64,000 bases of DNA from Ulvibacter litoralis (GCF_900102055.1 NZ_FNBA01000003.1:186001-250000), one strand, 5' to 3'; counted from the stretch's first letter, positions 36,761 through 45,730 are shown. The notes: a model not told the origin generated them from the letters alone. Numbers and translations: made by a program.

Positions 36761-37492
36761 GTGAAGATAATCAAACTTAATGCCATTGACTCCACAAATA
36801 CCTACCTAAAAGACTTAAGTAGGAATGTAACGGTACAAGACGGTACCATTGTAACAGCAGAAGCACAGACGCAAGGTAGGGGGCAAATGGGCTCAAAATG
36901 GCAATCTAAAACAGGGCGAAGCCTTACGTTTAGTGTGTTTAAGCGATTTCACGGGCTGCCAATAACTCAGCAACCTATGATTGCTTTTGCAGTGGCATTA
37001 GCACTGCAGAAGGCGCTTCAAAAGCTGCAAATTCCAATGGTTTCTATTAAATGGCCTAACGACATAATGTCATATCAGAAAAAAATATGCGGCATTTTAA
37101 TTGAAAATCAGTTGGAGGGTTCTAAAGTTATAGCTTCCGTAGTCGGAATTGGCTTAAATGTGAATGAAACTGAATTTATTCAATTACCACAAGCCACTTC
37201 AATGCGATTGGCTTCAGGAATACAATTTAATTTGGATGAAGTACTGGTTCTTGTTTCTGAAGAAGTTTTTAGGCAATTACAGGCTTTAGATGAAGGAAAT
37301 TCAGAAGTACTAAAACAAACCTATGAAGCGTCATTATTCCGAAGAAATAAGGTGACTGCTTTTGAAAGTAAAGATGGAGTGCAATTTAATGGAATTATAA
37401 AAGGAGTTGCCGATACTGGGGAACTCCTTTTAGAAATTGAAGACGAATCGCTTCAAAAATATGAGGTGAAACAATTGAAAATGCTCTTTTAA
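36761..37492 (+). CDS. birA: Biotin--[acetyl-CoA-carboxylase] ligase
   Basis: BirA activates biotin with ATP and attaches it to a lysine of biotin carboxyl carrier protein. The 243-residue protein has no N-terminal helix-turn-helix, so it is the non-repressor form. Marks are DSTNTYLKDL, the biotin/ATP loop QTQGRGQMGSKW and VSIKWPNDIMSYQKK with GILIENQ. The start is GTG (36761-36763). The C-terminus overlaps the convergent SRPBCC gene by 4 bases. Confidence 0.94.
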   Translation: MKIIKLNAIDSTNTYLKDLSRNVTVQDGTIVTAEAQTQGRGQMGSKWQSKTGRSLTFSVFKRFHGLPITQQPMIAFAVALALQKALQKLQIPMVSIKWPNDIMSYQKKICGILIENQLEGSKVIASVVGIGLNVNETEFIQLPQATSMRLASGIQFNLDEVLVLVSEEVFRQLQALDEGNSEVLKQTYEASLFRRNKVTAFESKDGVQFNGIIKGVADTGELLLEIEDESLQKYEVKQLKMLF

Positions 37493-37881
37493 AGCTTTCC
37501 TAGGTTTTCTGAAAGTGTTTCTATAAATTTTGAAATAGGTCCTTTAATCATCATAGCCATCATGCTGTTAAACTCTCCCGAGAATAACAATTCAGCTTCC
37601 GAAGAAGTTTCGTCTATGGCTTGAATGTTACTAGTTAGTGTAAAGGGGATTTTATCACTAATTGCACCAAGAACAACTTTTTCTGGCGCTTGAACTTCTT
37701 TTACTTCTAATGCGATTTCTGGCATTCCTTTTAATGCAAATACAAAAGCGTCGTCTCTGATAACTTCAAACTTGCTAATATTCTCTGGCATTAATTGTTC
37801 AAAATTCTTAACGTCACTTAAAAAATCACAAAGTGCCGAAGCAGATTTTTGAACGGTTACTTTTTTACTATTTAGTTCCAT
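37489..37881 (-). CDS. SRPBCC-fold protein
   Basis: The 130-residue protein fits the START/SRPBCC fold: an N-terminal beta strand and helix SALCDFLSDVKNFEQLMP, then alternating strands (FEVIRDDAFVFAL, EIALEVKEV) and a long C-terminal helix KFIETLSENLG. Such proteins bind hydrophobic ligands. It lies 46 bases downstream of pyrE on the same strand. Its ligand is unknown. Confidence 0.82.
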   Translation of the reverse strand: MELNSKKVTVQKSASALCDFLSDVKNFEQLMPENISKFEVIRDDAFVFALKGMPEIALEVKEVQAPEKVVLGAISDKIPFTLTSNIQAIDETSSEAELLFSGEFNSMMAMMIKGPISKFIETLSENLGKL

Positions 37882-37927
37882 AGGAAAGATTTGTTTTTTT
37901 ATATGACTATTTAAACAACAATTGTGC

Positions 37928-38581
37928 CTAGTTATTTGTGTCTGGATTCCAGTTCGCAGGATCTGTTTTCCATTGGGATAATAACAAAGCTTCTTCAGCC
38001 GAAATGTAATTTGTGTTTTCTGCTTGCACTAACAAGTTAGAATAATCACTTAATGTGTTTAACTGAACGTCGTGCTTTTTAAAATTTTCTTCAGCAATAT
38101 CAAAACCATAGGTAAAAATGGCTACCATTCCTTTAACGTTTACATTCGCTTCTCGAAGGGCATCCACGGCTAACAAACTGCTTTTTCCAGTGCTGATAAG
38201 ATCTTCTACCACCACGACATTTTGATTCGCTTCAATATAACCTTCAATTTTATTTTGACGTCCGTGCTTTTTCGCTTCCGGACGAATGTAACAGAAAGGT
38301 AGGTTCAAATAATCGGCAACAAGAGCACCAATACCAATGGCTCCCGTAGCAACTCCTGCAATAGCATCTGGCTTTCCGTAGAGCGTTTCAATTTGCTTTG
38401 AAAGCTGCTCGCGTAAGAAATTACGAATCGGCGGATATGACAGTGTTATACGGTTGTCGCAATAAATTGGCGATTTCCAACCAGAAGCCCATGTAAAAGG
38501 TTTTTGTGGTTGTAATTTAATTGCATTAATTTGCAGAAGTAATTCGGCAGTTTTGTGTGCCGTTTCTTTGTTTAATATCAT
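37928..38581 (-). CDS. pyrE: Orotate phosphoribosyltransferase
   Basis: PyrE joins orotate and PRPP to orotidine 5'-phosphate in pyrimidine synthesis. The 217 residues contain the PRPP loop NVVVVEDLISTGKSSLLAV (~126-144) and the orotate loop FTWASGWKSPIYCDNRI. I chose the ATG at 38579-38581, where homologues also start; the longer frame to 38737 reads back across the divergent NUDIX gene. A TACATTTG -7 box ends 4 bases before the ATG. Confidence 0.95.
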   Translation of the reverse strand: MILNKETAHKTAELLLQINAIKLQPQKPFTWASGWKSPIYCDNRITLSYPPIRNFLREQLSKQIETLYGKPDAIAGVATGAIGIGALVADYLNLPFCYIRPEAKKHGRQNKIEGYIEANQNVVVVEDLISTGKSSLLAVDALREANVNVKGMVAIFTYGFDIAEENFKKHDVQLNTLSDYSNLLVQAENTNYISAEEALLLSQWKTDPANWNPDTNN

Positions 38582-38585
38582 ACTG

Positions 38586-38593
38586 CAAATGTA
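38586..38593 (-). promoter_or_regulatory. -7 box for pyrE overlapping the NUDIX start codon
   Basis: On the minus strand this is TACATTTG, a perfect TAnnTTTG. The first base of the pyrE ATG is 5 bases downstream, so the message would be leaderless or nearly so. The box covers the ATG (38589-38591) of the divergent NUDIX gene. A TTG (38606-38608) is too close to be a normal -33. Confidence 0.45.
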
Positions 38594-39212
38594 TAAAGTT
38601 TTTGTCAAAGAAATTCCTATCATTCTCTCAACAGAGAAAAAAATTGGTAGTAAATATACCTCTATCCCATTGAAGGAGGTAAAATTTAAAAAATTGATAG
38701 AGAAAATTAACAACGGCGAGCTGCTGTATGTTAACATCTATCATAAGAACGAAGAGAAGTTAGAACAATTTCTTCGGAAGAAACTTCCTGTGGTTGAAGC
38801 AGGCGGCGGAATGGTATACAACAACAAAAAAGAAATTCTTTTTATCCGTAGAAACTCAAAATGGGACCTTCCGAAAGGAAAGGTTGAAGAAGGGGAAAGC
38901 TATGAAGATGCCGCAGTTCGTGAAACGATGGAGGAAACAGGTGTTAAAAATCTGGAAGTCCGCCGTTTTATAAAAAAAACCTATCATATTTTTCAACGAA
39001 ACGAAAAGTTTAAACTGAAAATCACGTATTGGTACGAAATGTACAGCGATTACGATGGTGTTTTAATTCCAGAAGAAAAGGAAGGTATCAAAAAGGTAAA
39101 GTGGAAGAATTTCGAAAAATCCCAAAAAGCACTTCAAGACTCCTACGAGAACATAAAACTTCTTTTTCCGAAAGAATATTTACTCACGCACCCGAACGAT
39201 CGGATATCGTAA
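38589..39212 (+). CDS. NUDIX hydrolase
   Basis: The 207-residue protein has an N-terminal ~75-residue extension and a NUDIX domain with the motif GKVEEGESYEDAAVRETMEE (GX5EX7REUXEEXGU, near residues 97-120). NUDIX enzymes cleave nucleoside diphosphates linked to another group. I chose the ATG at 38589-38591, giving the MYKVFVKEIPIIL start I recall in relatives; the ORF starting at 38553 overlaps pyrE. Its start lies 7 bases from the pyrE start. The end overlaps the M14 peptidase by 33 bases. Confidence 0.93.
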   Translation: MYKVFVKEIPIILSTEKKIGSKYTSIPLKEVKFKKLIEKINNGELLYVNIYHKNEEKLEQFLRKKLPVVEAGGGMVYNNKKEILFIRRNSKWDLPKGKVEEGESYEDAAVRETMEETGVKNLEVRRFIKKTYHIFQRNEKFKLKITYWYEMYSDYDGVLIPEEKEGIKKVKWKNFEKSQKALQDSYENIKLLFPKEYLLTHPNDRIS

Positions 39213-40925
39213 ATGCGCTTTTTCGTAATTAGGCGATTGTTTGTGGATCCAATCTAGTTGTGCATACCAATTTCCTGCAAAATTAGGGTCTGTCGCCTTT
39301 TTAGTTTCAAACTGCGCTTTAATTTCTGGGTTATTTGTCAAAAATATGTCGGCTTGGTCTTCCCAAACATACGGAGAGAAGCCTTCTTTTTGCTGTAAAA
39401 TTGGATCGAAAAAGTTCCAGTTAAAAAAGGAATCTACGGCTGAAGGTTCTAAGGTTTCTAGAATATATCGAATTCCTTCCTGTTGGGTATCCACAATGTA
39501 ATCACCCTTTCGAACCGCTGTTTTTTCTGAAAGTGTCGTTGTTGTGGTTTTGTAATGCAAGTAATGACCTTCGTAAGGACTATTTCTAGTTTCATAACTT
39601 TTTATAGCATAGACTTCAGTTTCTATAATAGTGTCTTTTTTTAATTTGGTGAACTCTATGTCATTCAGCTTTAAAAGGTCGATTACGTTCCAATATCCCT
39701 GCGGAATTATATATGCTTTTGGGATTGTAATGCTGTCTGAAGCTTTAAAATAGTTGTAGTATGTAAGCTCTTTGGTAAAAGGTTTGTTTCGATCGTATTT
39801 TAGTCTGTTAGTACCTGTAATGGTGCTCGGTATTTGTTCGCCTTCGTATCCTTTAAATTTTAGCGTGCTCGTTTTAGAACTGTCAACTTTCCAAGCAATA
39901 GGGTAGTAGTTGTTTGTTTTGTAGTTTAAAGGAGCGTTTTTCCGAAGTTCAGTAACCAATTCAGCATCTTTATCGGCAATATTGATGAAGCTTTTCATGA
40001 GTTCGTAGGTTCCTTCTACGCGTTGTTTGTAGGGTTTCAGCATGTGCGTTTCCACCATCATTCCAACCGTGTTAAATAATGTAGTGTATCCTGTAGAATA
40101 ACGAGGCGAGTCCATGAACTGAGAAAAACCACCTTCAGGTGTTCTGTTAAATACATTTACATAGGGTGTGATGTCCCATTTTTTAAGTTGTAATGAGTCT
40201 TCAAGTTGTGGCATTAAGGACGTGTGAACGTAATTTCCTAATGGTCCGCCAAGTTTGTTGTGCTGTGTAAATAAATGGGTTAATGCATATTGATAATCAG
40301 CACCATTACTTACGTGATTATCAATAAAAAAAGCGGGTTTTATACTTCTGAAAAGTTCTTTAAAAGCACGCGCATTTTTAGTGTCGGCTTTAATAAAATC
40401 TCTGTTAAGGTCGTAATTACGGGCGTTTCCGCGAAAACCGTATTCTTTCGGGCCATTTTGATTGGTACGCGTGGTGCTATTTCTATTTAAGGCGCCACCA
40501 ATATTATATACTGGAATGACTGCGATAATTGTGTTTTCGGGAGCGCTTAGTTTTCCTGTAGCAAAATCTCTTAACAGCATCATGGAGGCATCAATCCCGT
40601 CACTTTCGCCAGGGTGGATTCCGTTATTGATTAGAAAGATATTTTTTTTATTTTCTTCGGAAAATTCCGATTCAAAACTGCGATTTGGGTTAAACGTAAC
40701 TAAATGAAGCGGTTCTCCACTATCTGTTTTGTCCATCGTGTAGATTGAAATAGACGTATATGCTTCAGAAAGATGCGTGTAATATTCAATAACTTCAGCA
40801 TACGTTGCCGTTTCTGTTCCTTCTGAAATTTCAAAAGAGGTTGTGAAGTTAAATGTAGTTTCTTTTTTTTCCGAAGAACAAGAAAAAAGAATCAGGATTG
40901 AAAGTGAAAAGAATACGTTTTTCAT
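39180..40925 (-). CDS. M14 family zinc carboxypeptidase-like lipoprotein
   Basis: The 581-residue protein starts with a lipoprotein signal (KNVFFSLSILILFSC) and so is probably in the envelope. The M14 carboxypeptidase domain covers residues ~40-330, with the zinc motif HPGESDG (HxxE) near 100 and the second zinc His in FIDNHVSNGADYQ. The C-terminal ~250 residues are a beta-rich accessory part. It likely trims peptides or muropeptides. Its 3' end overlaps the NUDIX gene by 33 bases on the other strand. Confidence 0.88.
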   Translation of the reverse strand: MKNVFFSLSILILFSCSSEKKETTFNFTTSFEISEGTETATYAEVIEYYTHLSEAYTSISIYTMDKTDSGEPLHLVTFNPNRSFESEFSEENKKNIFLINNGIHPGESDGIDASMMLLRDFATGKLSAPENTIIAVIPVYNIGGALNRNSTTRTNQNGPKEYGFRGNARNYDLNRDFIKADTKNARAFKELFRSIKPAFFIDNHVSNGADYQYALTHLFTQHNKLGGPLGNYVHTSLMPQLEDSLQLKKWDITPYVNVFNRTPEGGFSQFMDSPRYSTGYTTLFNTVGMMVETHMLKPYKQRVEGTYELMKSFINIADKDAELVTELRKNAPLNYKTNNYYPIAWKVDSSKTSTLKFKGYEGEQIPSTITGTNRLKYDRNKPFTKELTYYNYFKASDSITIPKAYIIPQGYWNVIDLLKLNDIEFTKLKKDTIIETEVYAIKSYETRNSPYEGHYLHYKTTTTTLSEKTAVRKGDYIVDTQQEGIRYILETLEPSAVDSFFNWNFFDPILQQKEGFSPYVWEDQADIFLTNNPEIKAQFETKKATDPNFAGNWYAQLDWIHKQSPNYEKAHLRYPIVRVRE

Positions 40926-41177
40926 GCTGTAAATTTTAACAAATATAAGGGATTGTATTTGATAATTATTAAAGCGCTGTCAATGAGGCATTGGTGATTA
41001 AGGCTGCAAAAATTTTTCTTTATTCTAAATTTTAACACTTCAAAATCGTGGATGCAATTCGCTGTTTATTAGTGTTTTAATAATGAGGGTGAGGTGTTAA
41101 GTTGAAAATGATATTTTTTATAGGCTTTTTTATAATTTCATTTTAATATATTCGCTACTCATTTTAAAAAAATAGTT

Positions 41178-42017
41178 ATGAAAAAAATTACTTTATTAGT
41201 AGCTGCATTAGCAGTTACTGCGTTTGTGAATGCACAAACTACAATGTCACATTCAACAGATCAAACTGATATTACAGGAAGTGTAGCATGTGCTGATAAC
41301 ACATCTGGAATTTCAACAGATAATAGTTTTTGGAGATCTTATACTCCTGCAGATTTTGGAGTGACTGATGAAATGGCTGTTACTCAAGTAGAATTTGCAG
41401 TAGGTTCTTCAGATTTTGCTGTTGCACCTTATGCAGTAACAGTGAATCTTTATTCTTCTGATGCTACTTTTCCAGCTGGAAACTTTACATTATTAGCTAC
41501 ACAACAGGTTCCTGTTTTAGAATCTGATGCTGGTACTATTTTAACTGCAACGTTAGATACTCCTTTTAACATTGATTCAACTTCTGAAGTTATTGTTGAG
41601 GTAGCTGATGTTGATGAAACAGTTAACTTCCGTATTGGTCAAAACACTTTAGGTGAAACTGCTCCTTCTTATTTAACATCTGTAGGTTGTGCTATTACTG
41701 AGCCAACTACTACTGAAACAATCGGATTCCCTGATGATTTCATTATTAATGTAGTACTTGATACTGCTCTTGGTTTAGATAACAACAGCCTTGCTGGAGT
41801 TTCTATCTACCCAAACCCTGCTTCTGATGTATTAAACGTATCTGTTCCTTCAACTGTTGAAGTAACAAGTGCTGTTTTATATGATGTATTAGGAAAAGAC
41901 ACTGGTGTAAGTTTAGTAAACGGAGCTATGAATACTGCAAACCTTGCAAGAGGAGTTTATATTTTAAGTATCAACACTACTGCTGGTTCACTTACTGAAA
42001 AAGTTGTAAAAAACTAA
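41178..42017 (+). CDS. Secreted protein with T9SS sorting domain (paralogue 1)
   Basis: The 279-residue protein has a signal peptide (KKITLLVAALAVTAFVNA), a beta-rich domain (~20-205) with many Thr, Ser and Asp, and a T9SS type A C-terminal domain (~208-279: YPNPASDVLNV, YDVLGKDTG, ARGVYILSINT, LTEKVVKN). It is probably exported and attached to the surface. The middle domain is not recognised; it has pairs of Cys that may form disulfides. A TATATTCG -7-like box lies at 41147-41154. The last 77 bases match the next gene at 76 positions. Confidence 0.85.
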   Translation: MKKITLLVAALAVTAFVNAQTTMSHSTDQTDITGSVACADNTSGISTDNSFWRSYTPADFGVTDEMAVTQVEFAVGSSDFAVAPYAVTVNLYSSDATFPAGNFTLLATQQVPVLESDAGTILTATLDTPFNIDSTSEVIVEVADVDETVNFRIGQNTLGETAPSYLTSVGCAITEPTTTETIGFPDDFIINVVLDTALGLDNNSLAGVSIYPNPASDVLNVSVPSTVEVTSAVLYDVLGKDTGVSLVNGAMNTANLARGVYILSINTTAGSLTEKVVKN

Positions 42018-42047
42018 GTAGTATTTAAAACTAATATTACTAGAAAA

Positions 42048-42074
42048 GCCTCACGAAAGTGGGGCTTTTTTTTT
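42048..42074 (+). terminator. Intrinsic terminator of T9SS paralogue 1
   Basis: Seven-base arms GCCTCAC/GTGGGGC with one G:T pair and a GAAA tetraloop are followed by nine T residues. It is nearly the same sequence as the terminator after paralogue 2. Confidence 0.92.
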
Positions 42075-42221
42075 GTGTATTAACTACTGTGAATTGGTTG
42101 GAAAAAGAATTGTAATTTTTAGAATAAAATGGATTTTTTTATTTTTTTTGGTACGACATGATAATTAGTTACTTGTGGTTTATTATCTTTATTTGATATT
42201 AATCTTTAAATAACTAACATA

Positions 42222-43163
42222 ATGAAAAAAATTACGGTAATCTTTTTATTCGCATTTGGTACTACATTTGCGCAACAAGCAGAAAGTTTTAGTGAGGTTC
42301 TTAGTAATTCTTCTACAACAGTTCAAACGACTTCTAATCAGGAAGCTGTTGTTATTAGCGGCGGTGATGGAGCTGAAAGTATAATTGATACCTATACAAC
42401 TCTTAATGGATTTAGTGATGCAGTAGGAGATAATTGTTCAGATACGACATTAACATCAGAAGATTTTGCAGGAGGTCCTAGTGGAATCACAGAATGTGGA
42501 ATTGTAATAAGTAATGCAGGTGATGGATGTTATGCTGCTGGAGAATTAGAACTTGGCTTTGATGTGATGGCTTCTAATAGTACGAATGTAATTAGTATTC
42601 CTGGAGGAGCTATTGGTAATGTTGATCCGCTTGTGGGAGCTAATACTTTTACAGAATATACTATTATTAATTTTGCACCAGATGTATATGCTGTTGGAAT
42701 GGATCTTTGGGAAAACAGTGATCCATCGGTTGATATCAGAGTGTTTGGAACTGGAGGTGCTTTAATAGATGTTTTAACTATAGCTGTACCAGTTGGAGTA
42801 CAAACATTTTTTGGTGTAATTGCTGATGAGCCAATCACAAAAATGGAAATAGAAGGTATTAATGGAAGTGGAGAGCTTTTTGGAAACTTCTTATTTGGTG
42901 CGGACTGTGGAGTAGCGGGTGTGAATGATACTTTGTTATCTCAAGTGTCAGTGTATCCTAACCCAGCTTCAGATGTATTAAACGTAAGAGTTCCTGCTAC
43001 AGTAGAGGTGAAAAATGCTGTTTTATACGATGTATTAGGAAAAGATACGGGTGCTAGATTAGTAAATGGTTCTTTAGATATAGCTGACCTTGCAAGAGGA
43101 GTTTATATTTTAAATATCAACACTACTGCTGGTTCACTTACTGAAAAAGTTGTAAAAAACTAA
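42222..43163 (+). CDS. Secreted protein with T9SS sorting domain (paralogue 2)
   Basis: The 313-residue protein has a signal peptide (KKITVIFLFAFGTTFA), a Gly/Ser/Thr-rich beta domain (~20-238) and a C-terminal T9SS domain (~242-313) closely like that of paralogue 1. Its middle domain shares little with paralogue 1, so the two are fusions of different bodies with one tail. The middle domain contains paired Cys (DNCSDTT, TECGIVIS, GDGCYAAG), probably disulfides. A possible -7 element TTTATTTG is at 42188-42195. Function unknown. Confidence 0.85.
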   Translation: MKKITVIFLFAFGTTFAQQAESFSEVLSNSSTTVQTTSNQEAVVISGGDGAESIIDTYTTLNGFSDAVGDNCSDTTLTSEDFAGGPSGITECGIVISNAGDGCYAAGELELGFDVMASNSTNVISIPGGAIGNVDPLVGANTFTEYTIINFAPDVYAVGMDLWENSDPSVDIRVFGTGGALIDVLTIAVPVGVQTFFGVIADEPITKMEIEGINGSGELFGNFLFGADCGVAGVNDTLLSQVSVYPNPASDVLNVRVPATVEVKNAVLYDVLGKDTGARLVNGSLDIADLARGVYILNINTTAGSLTEKVVKN

Positions 43164-43216
43164 ATAGTATTTAATACTATTAGTAGTAAAAGCCTCACGA
43201 AAGTGAGGCTTTTTTT
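43087..43216 (+). repeat. Duplicated 3' module: T9SS tail end plus terminator (partner at 41941-42074)
   Basis: The last 77 bases of paralogue 2 (43087-43163) match 41941-42017 of paralogue 1 with one substitution, including silent positions. Similarity continues past the stop codon (TAGTATTTAA) to the GCCTCAC GAAA hairpin. Further upstream in the sorting domain the two genes differ at many silent sites. This points to a recent copy or conversion limited to the 3' end. Confidence 0.85.
43191..43216 (+). terminator. Intrinsic terminator of T9SS paralogue 2
   Basis: Perfect eight-base arms AGCCTCAC/GTGAGGCT with a GAAA tetraloop are followed by a run of T. It is the partner of the hairpin at 42048. 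Confidence 0.92.
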
Positions 43217-43277
43217 ATGCGGTATAGGCTGGTGTGTTGCTAGAAAGAACAAAGATTAGTTCTAGCTATTGTACAAA

Positions 43278-43312
43278 AAAAGCGTCAATTACAAGGTGTA
43301 ATTGACGCTTTT
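43278..43312 (-). terminator. Intrinsic terminator after rho
   Basis: Perfect 16-base arms (43278-43293, 43297-43312, AAAAGCGTCAATTACA type) with a 3-base loop are followed on the minus strand by T residues. It lies 25 bases after the rho stop codon; the gene for the termination factor itself ends in a factor-independent signal. Confidence 0.88.
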
Positions 43313-43337
43313 CATATTCTAAATAGAATGGTTTAAA

Positions 43338-45065
43338 TTATCCGTTCATGGATATTAAAAACTCTTCGTTGTTTCTTGTATTCTTGATGCGGTCATTGAT
43401 AAATTCCATCGCCTCTACAGGATTCATATCGGCTAAGTATTTGCGAAGTACCCACATACGCTGAATTGTAGTTTCGTCAAGTAATAAGTCGTCTCTACGT
43501 GTGCTTGAAGAGGTAAGGTCGATAGCAGGGAAGATTCTTCTGTTAGATATTTTACGATCCAACTGAAGCTCCATATTACCAGTTCCTTTAAATTCTTCAA
43601 AAATAACTTCGTCCATTTTAGATCCAGTTTCAGTAAGAGCCGTAGCAATTATAGTTAAAGACCCACCATTTTCAATATTACGAGCCGCTCCAAAGAAACG
43701 TTTTGGTTTGTGTAATGCATTTGCATCCACACCACCACTTAATATTTTACCACTTGCAGGTTGTACGGTATTGTAAGCACGTGCTAAACGAGTAATAGAG
43801 TCTAAAAGAATAACTACATCGTGACCACATTCTACCAAACGCTTTGCTTTGTCAATTACTAAATTGGCAACGCGTACGTGTTCAGTAGCTTCTTTGTCAA
43901 ATGTTGACGCGACTACTTCACCTTGTACATTACGCTGCATGTCGGTAACCTCTTCAGGACGTTCGTCAATTAATAAAATAATTTGGTATACTTCAGGATG
44001 ATTTGCTGCAATTGCATTTGCAATATCCTTAAGCAACATCGTTTTACCTGTTTTAGGTTGCGAAACGATCATACCACGTTGTCCTTTTCCGATAGGTGCA
44101 AATAAATCTAAAATACGTGTCGAAATAGTACTTTGTCTGTCTGCTAAATTGAATTTTTCCTGAGGGAATAAAGGAGTTAAGTGCTCAAATGAAACACGAT
44201 CACGAACCACATTTGGGTTCAAACCGTTTATTTTACTCACTTTAATAAGAGGGAAGTATTTTTCACCTTCTTTAGGAGGGCGAACTTCCCCTAATACAGT
44301 ATCTCCTGTTTTTAGTCCGAACAAACGAATTTGCGATTGTGATACATAGATATCATCAGGAGACGATAAGTAATTGTAGTCACTAGAGCGTAAAAATCCA
44401 TAACCATCTTGCATGATGTCTAGAACACCTTCGCTTTCAATAATCCCATCAAACTCAAAATCCGGTTCTCTATAACGATTACGAGAATCTTTATTTCCGT
44501 TATTTCTATTGTCTTTATGGTTGTTGCTTTGCTTATTATGATCTCGGTCTCTTTGTTGTTTTTGACGTGGCTCCTTAGAAGAGTTGTTATTGTCTCTTTT
44601 GTTAGGTTGCCTTTTATTGTCTTGTTCTTTTTGAGGTGCTGCAGGTTTAGCATCTTCTGTTTTAGAAACAGTATCAGATGTCGTTGCAGTTGTTTTTTCT
44701 TCCTCTTTTTTTGGAGCTCTTGGCTTTGGTGTATTTTTTTGACGGTTGTCTGTACGTGGCTCACGTTTGCGCACTTCGCGTGGTTGTGGCTTTTTGTGAG
44801 TACTTTCGGTTGCGTCTTTAGGAGCAGTTGTTTCTTGTTTTTCTTTTGGCGTAGCTGCCTTTTCAGCTGGTTTTGCTGCAACAGGCTCTGCTTTAGCTTC
44901 TGGAACAATAGCTTTTACGGCTTTAGGATTGGTTGCCTGGTAATCTAGAATTTGATATACAAGGTCTAGTTTTTTTAGGGACTTAAATTTTGGGACATTT
45001 AAGGTTTTAGCTAATTCCTGAAGTTCGGGAAGCTTTTTTAATTTTAATTCTGAAATTTCAAACAT
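43338..45065 (-). CDS. rho: Transcription termination factor Rho with a long disordered insert
   Basis: Rho is a hexameric RNA helicase that ends transcription. The 575 residues hold an N-terminal Rho_N helix domain (~1-45), then ~160 residues (~45-205) rich in Lys, Asn, Arg, Gln, Pro and Glu with no predicted fold, the cold-shock RNA-binding domain (~208-280, [14 protein letters not shown]) and the ATPase core with Walker [11 protein letters not shown] and the Q/R loops (RRIFPAIDL). Many Rho proteins are ~420 residues, so the insert makes it long. A 190-base leader upstream may be regulatory. The gene ends in a strong hairpin. Confidence 0.96.
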   Translation of the reverse strand: MFEISELKLKKLPELQELAKTLNVPKFKSLKKLDLVYQILDYQATNPKAVKAIVPEAKAEPVAAKPAEKAATPKEKQETTAPKDATESTHKKPQPREVRKREPRTDNRQKNTPKPRAPKKEEEKTTATTSDTVSKTEDAKPAAPQKEQDNKRQPNKRDNNNSSKEPRQKQQRDRDHNKQSNNHKDNRNNGNKDSRNRYREPDFEFDGIIESEGVLDIMQDGYGFLRSSDYNYLSSPDDIYVSQSQIRLFGLKTGDTVLGEVRPPKEGEKYFPLIKVSKINGLNPNVVRDRVSFEHLTPLFPQEKFNLADRQSTISTRILDLFAPIGKGQRGMIVSQPKTGKTMLLKDIANAIAANHPEVYQIILLIDERPEEVTDMQRNVQGEVVASTFDKEATEHVRVANLVIDKAKRLVECGHDVVILLDSITRLARAYNTVQPASGKILSGGVDANALHKPKRFFGAARNIENGGSLTIIATALTETGSKMDEVIFEEFKGTGNMELQLDRKISNRRIFPAIDLTSSSTRRDDLLLDETTIQRMWVLRKYLADMNPVEAMEFINDRIKNTRNNEEFLISMNG

Positions 45066-45229
45066 TTAAAATACTATAAGTTAATGGATATACTGTTTCC
45101 CGTTGGGAGATGTATCGTTCTGAAAATTAATTGAAGACTAAGTAACCTTGATTGAAGTGGTTACGAATTGTTACTGCAATTATACAACAATAAATTATAT
45201 TCTTCATTTATATTTTTAAAAAGAAACTG

Positions 45230-45237
45230 TATTTTTG
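45230..45237 (+). promoter_or_regulatory. -7 promoter box for the DUF4293 gene
   Basis: TATTTTTG matches TAnnTTTG exactly, 22 bases before the chosen ATG at 45260. No TTG at the usual -33 distance is visible. Confidence 0.4.
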
Positions 45238-45259
45238 CTTTTAATTAACAACATTGTCA

Positions 45260-45670
45260 ATGTTACAACGCATACAAACTATATACCTTATTATCTCTGC
45301 GCTAGTCATGGGATCGCTTTATGTGTGGTTTCCTTTAGTTCAAGATGCAGCTGGCGTAGTTATTATAGATCGAAGTGAACCATTAGTTTTTGGACTGATT
45401 TTTATTTCTATTGTTTTGATAATTATATCAATTCTAAGTTTTAAAAAACGACAATTACAATTTGTATTAAATCGTTTAAACATCATATCAAACTTTGTAT
45501 TACTGGGAGTTTTCGTTTATAGGTCGCTAACATTATCCGGAGAAACTTTGGTTTCTGAGAAGGGTATTGGGGTGCTACTTCCTATCATTTCTATCGTTTT
45601 TTTAGTGTTGGCCAATAAGGCTATTAAAAAGGACGAGGATCTCGTAAAATCTGTTGACCGTTTACGCTAA
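45260..45670 (+). CDS. DUF4293 membrane protein
   Basis: The 136-residue protein has four hydrophobic helices (~7-26, ~44-63, ~72-92, ~103-125) and the family start MLQRIQTIYLIISAL. DUF4293 is a Bacteroidota family with no known activity. I start it at the ATG 45260; an in-frame TTG 6 bases upstream is possible but the ATG fits relatives. It is divergent from rho, which is often its neighbour. Confidence 0.85.
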   Translation: MLQRIQTIYLIISALVMGSLYVWFPLVQDAAGVVIIDRSEPLVFGLIFISIVLIIISILSFKKRQLQFVLNRLNIISNFVLLGVFVYRSLTLSGETLVSEKGIGVLLPIISIVFLVLANKAIKKDEDLVKSVDRLR

Positions 45671-45693
45671 ACCGATCTTAGTATATTAGTGCG

Positions 45694-45730
45694 AACCCCT
45701 TTAGGATGCCACCTAAAGGGGTTTATTGTT
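45694..45730 (+). terminator. Intrinsic terminator after the DUF4293 gene
   Basis: Perfect 12-base arms AACCCCTTTAGG/CCTAAAGGGGTT (45694-45705, 45712-45723) with a 6-base loop are followed by a T-rich stretch on the plus strand. It lies 23 bases after the stop codon. Confidence 0.88.

Noticed and set aside
38582-38737. N-terminal extension of pyrE
   Set aside because: It reads the NUDIX gene backwards and is not needed for a full-length PyrE; the ATG at 38579-38581 fits the family.
44420-44948. Open frames on both strands inside rho
   Set aside because: They are shadows of the low-complexity insert of rho; the products are runs of Lys/Gln or Phe/Cys/Leu with no family marks.
45066-45229. 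Riboswitch or attenuator in the rho leader
   Set aside because: A small CTCCC/GGGAA stem is visible, but no convincing structure or known motif; I do not call a feature.
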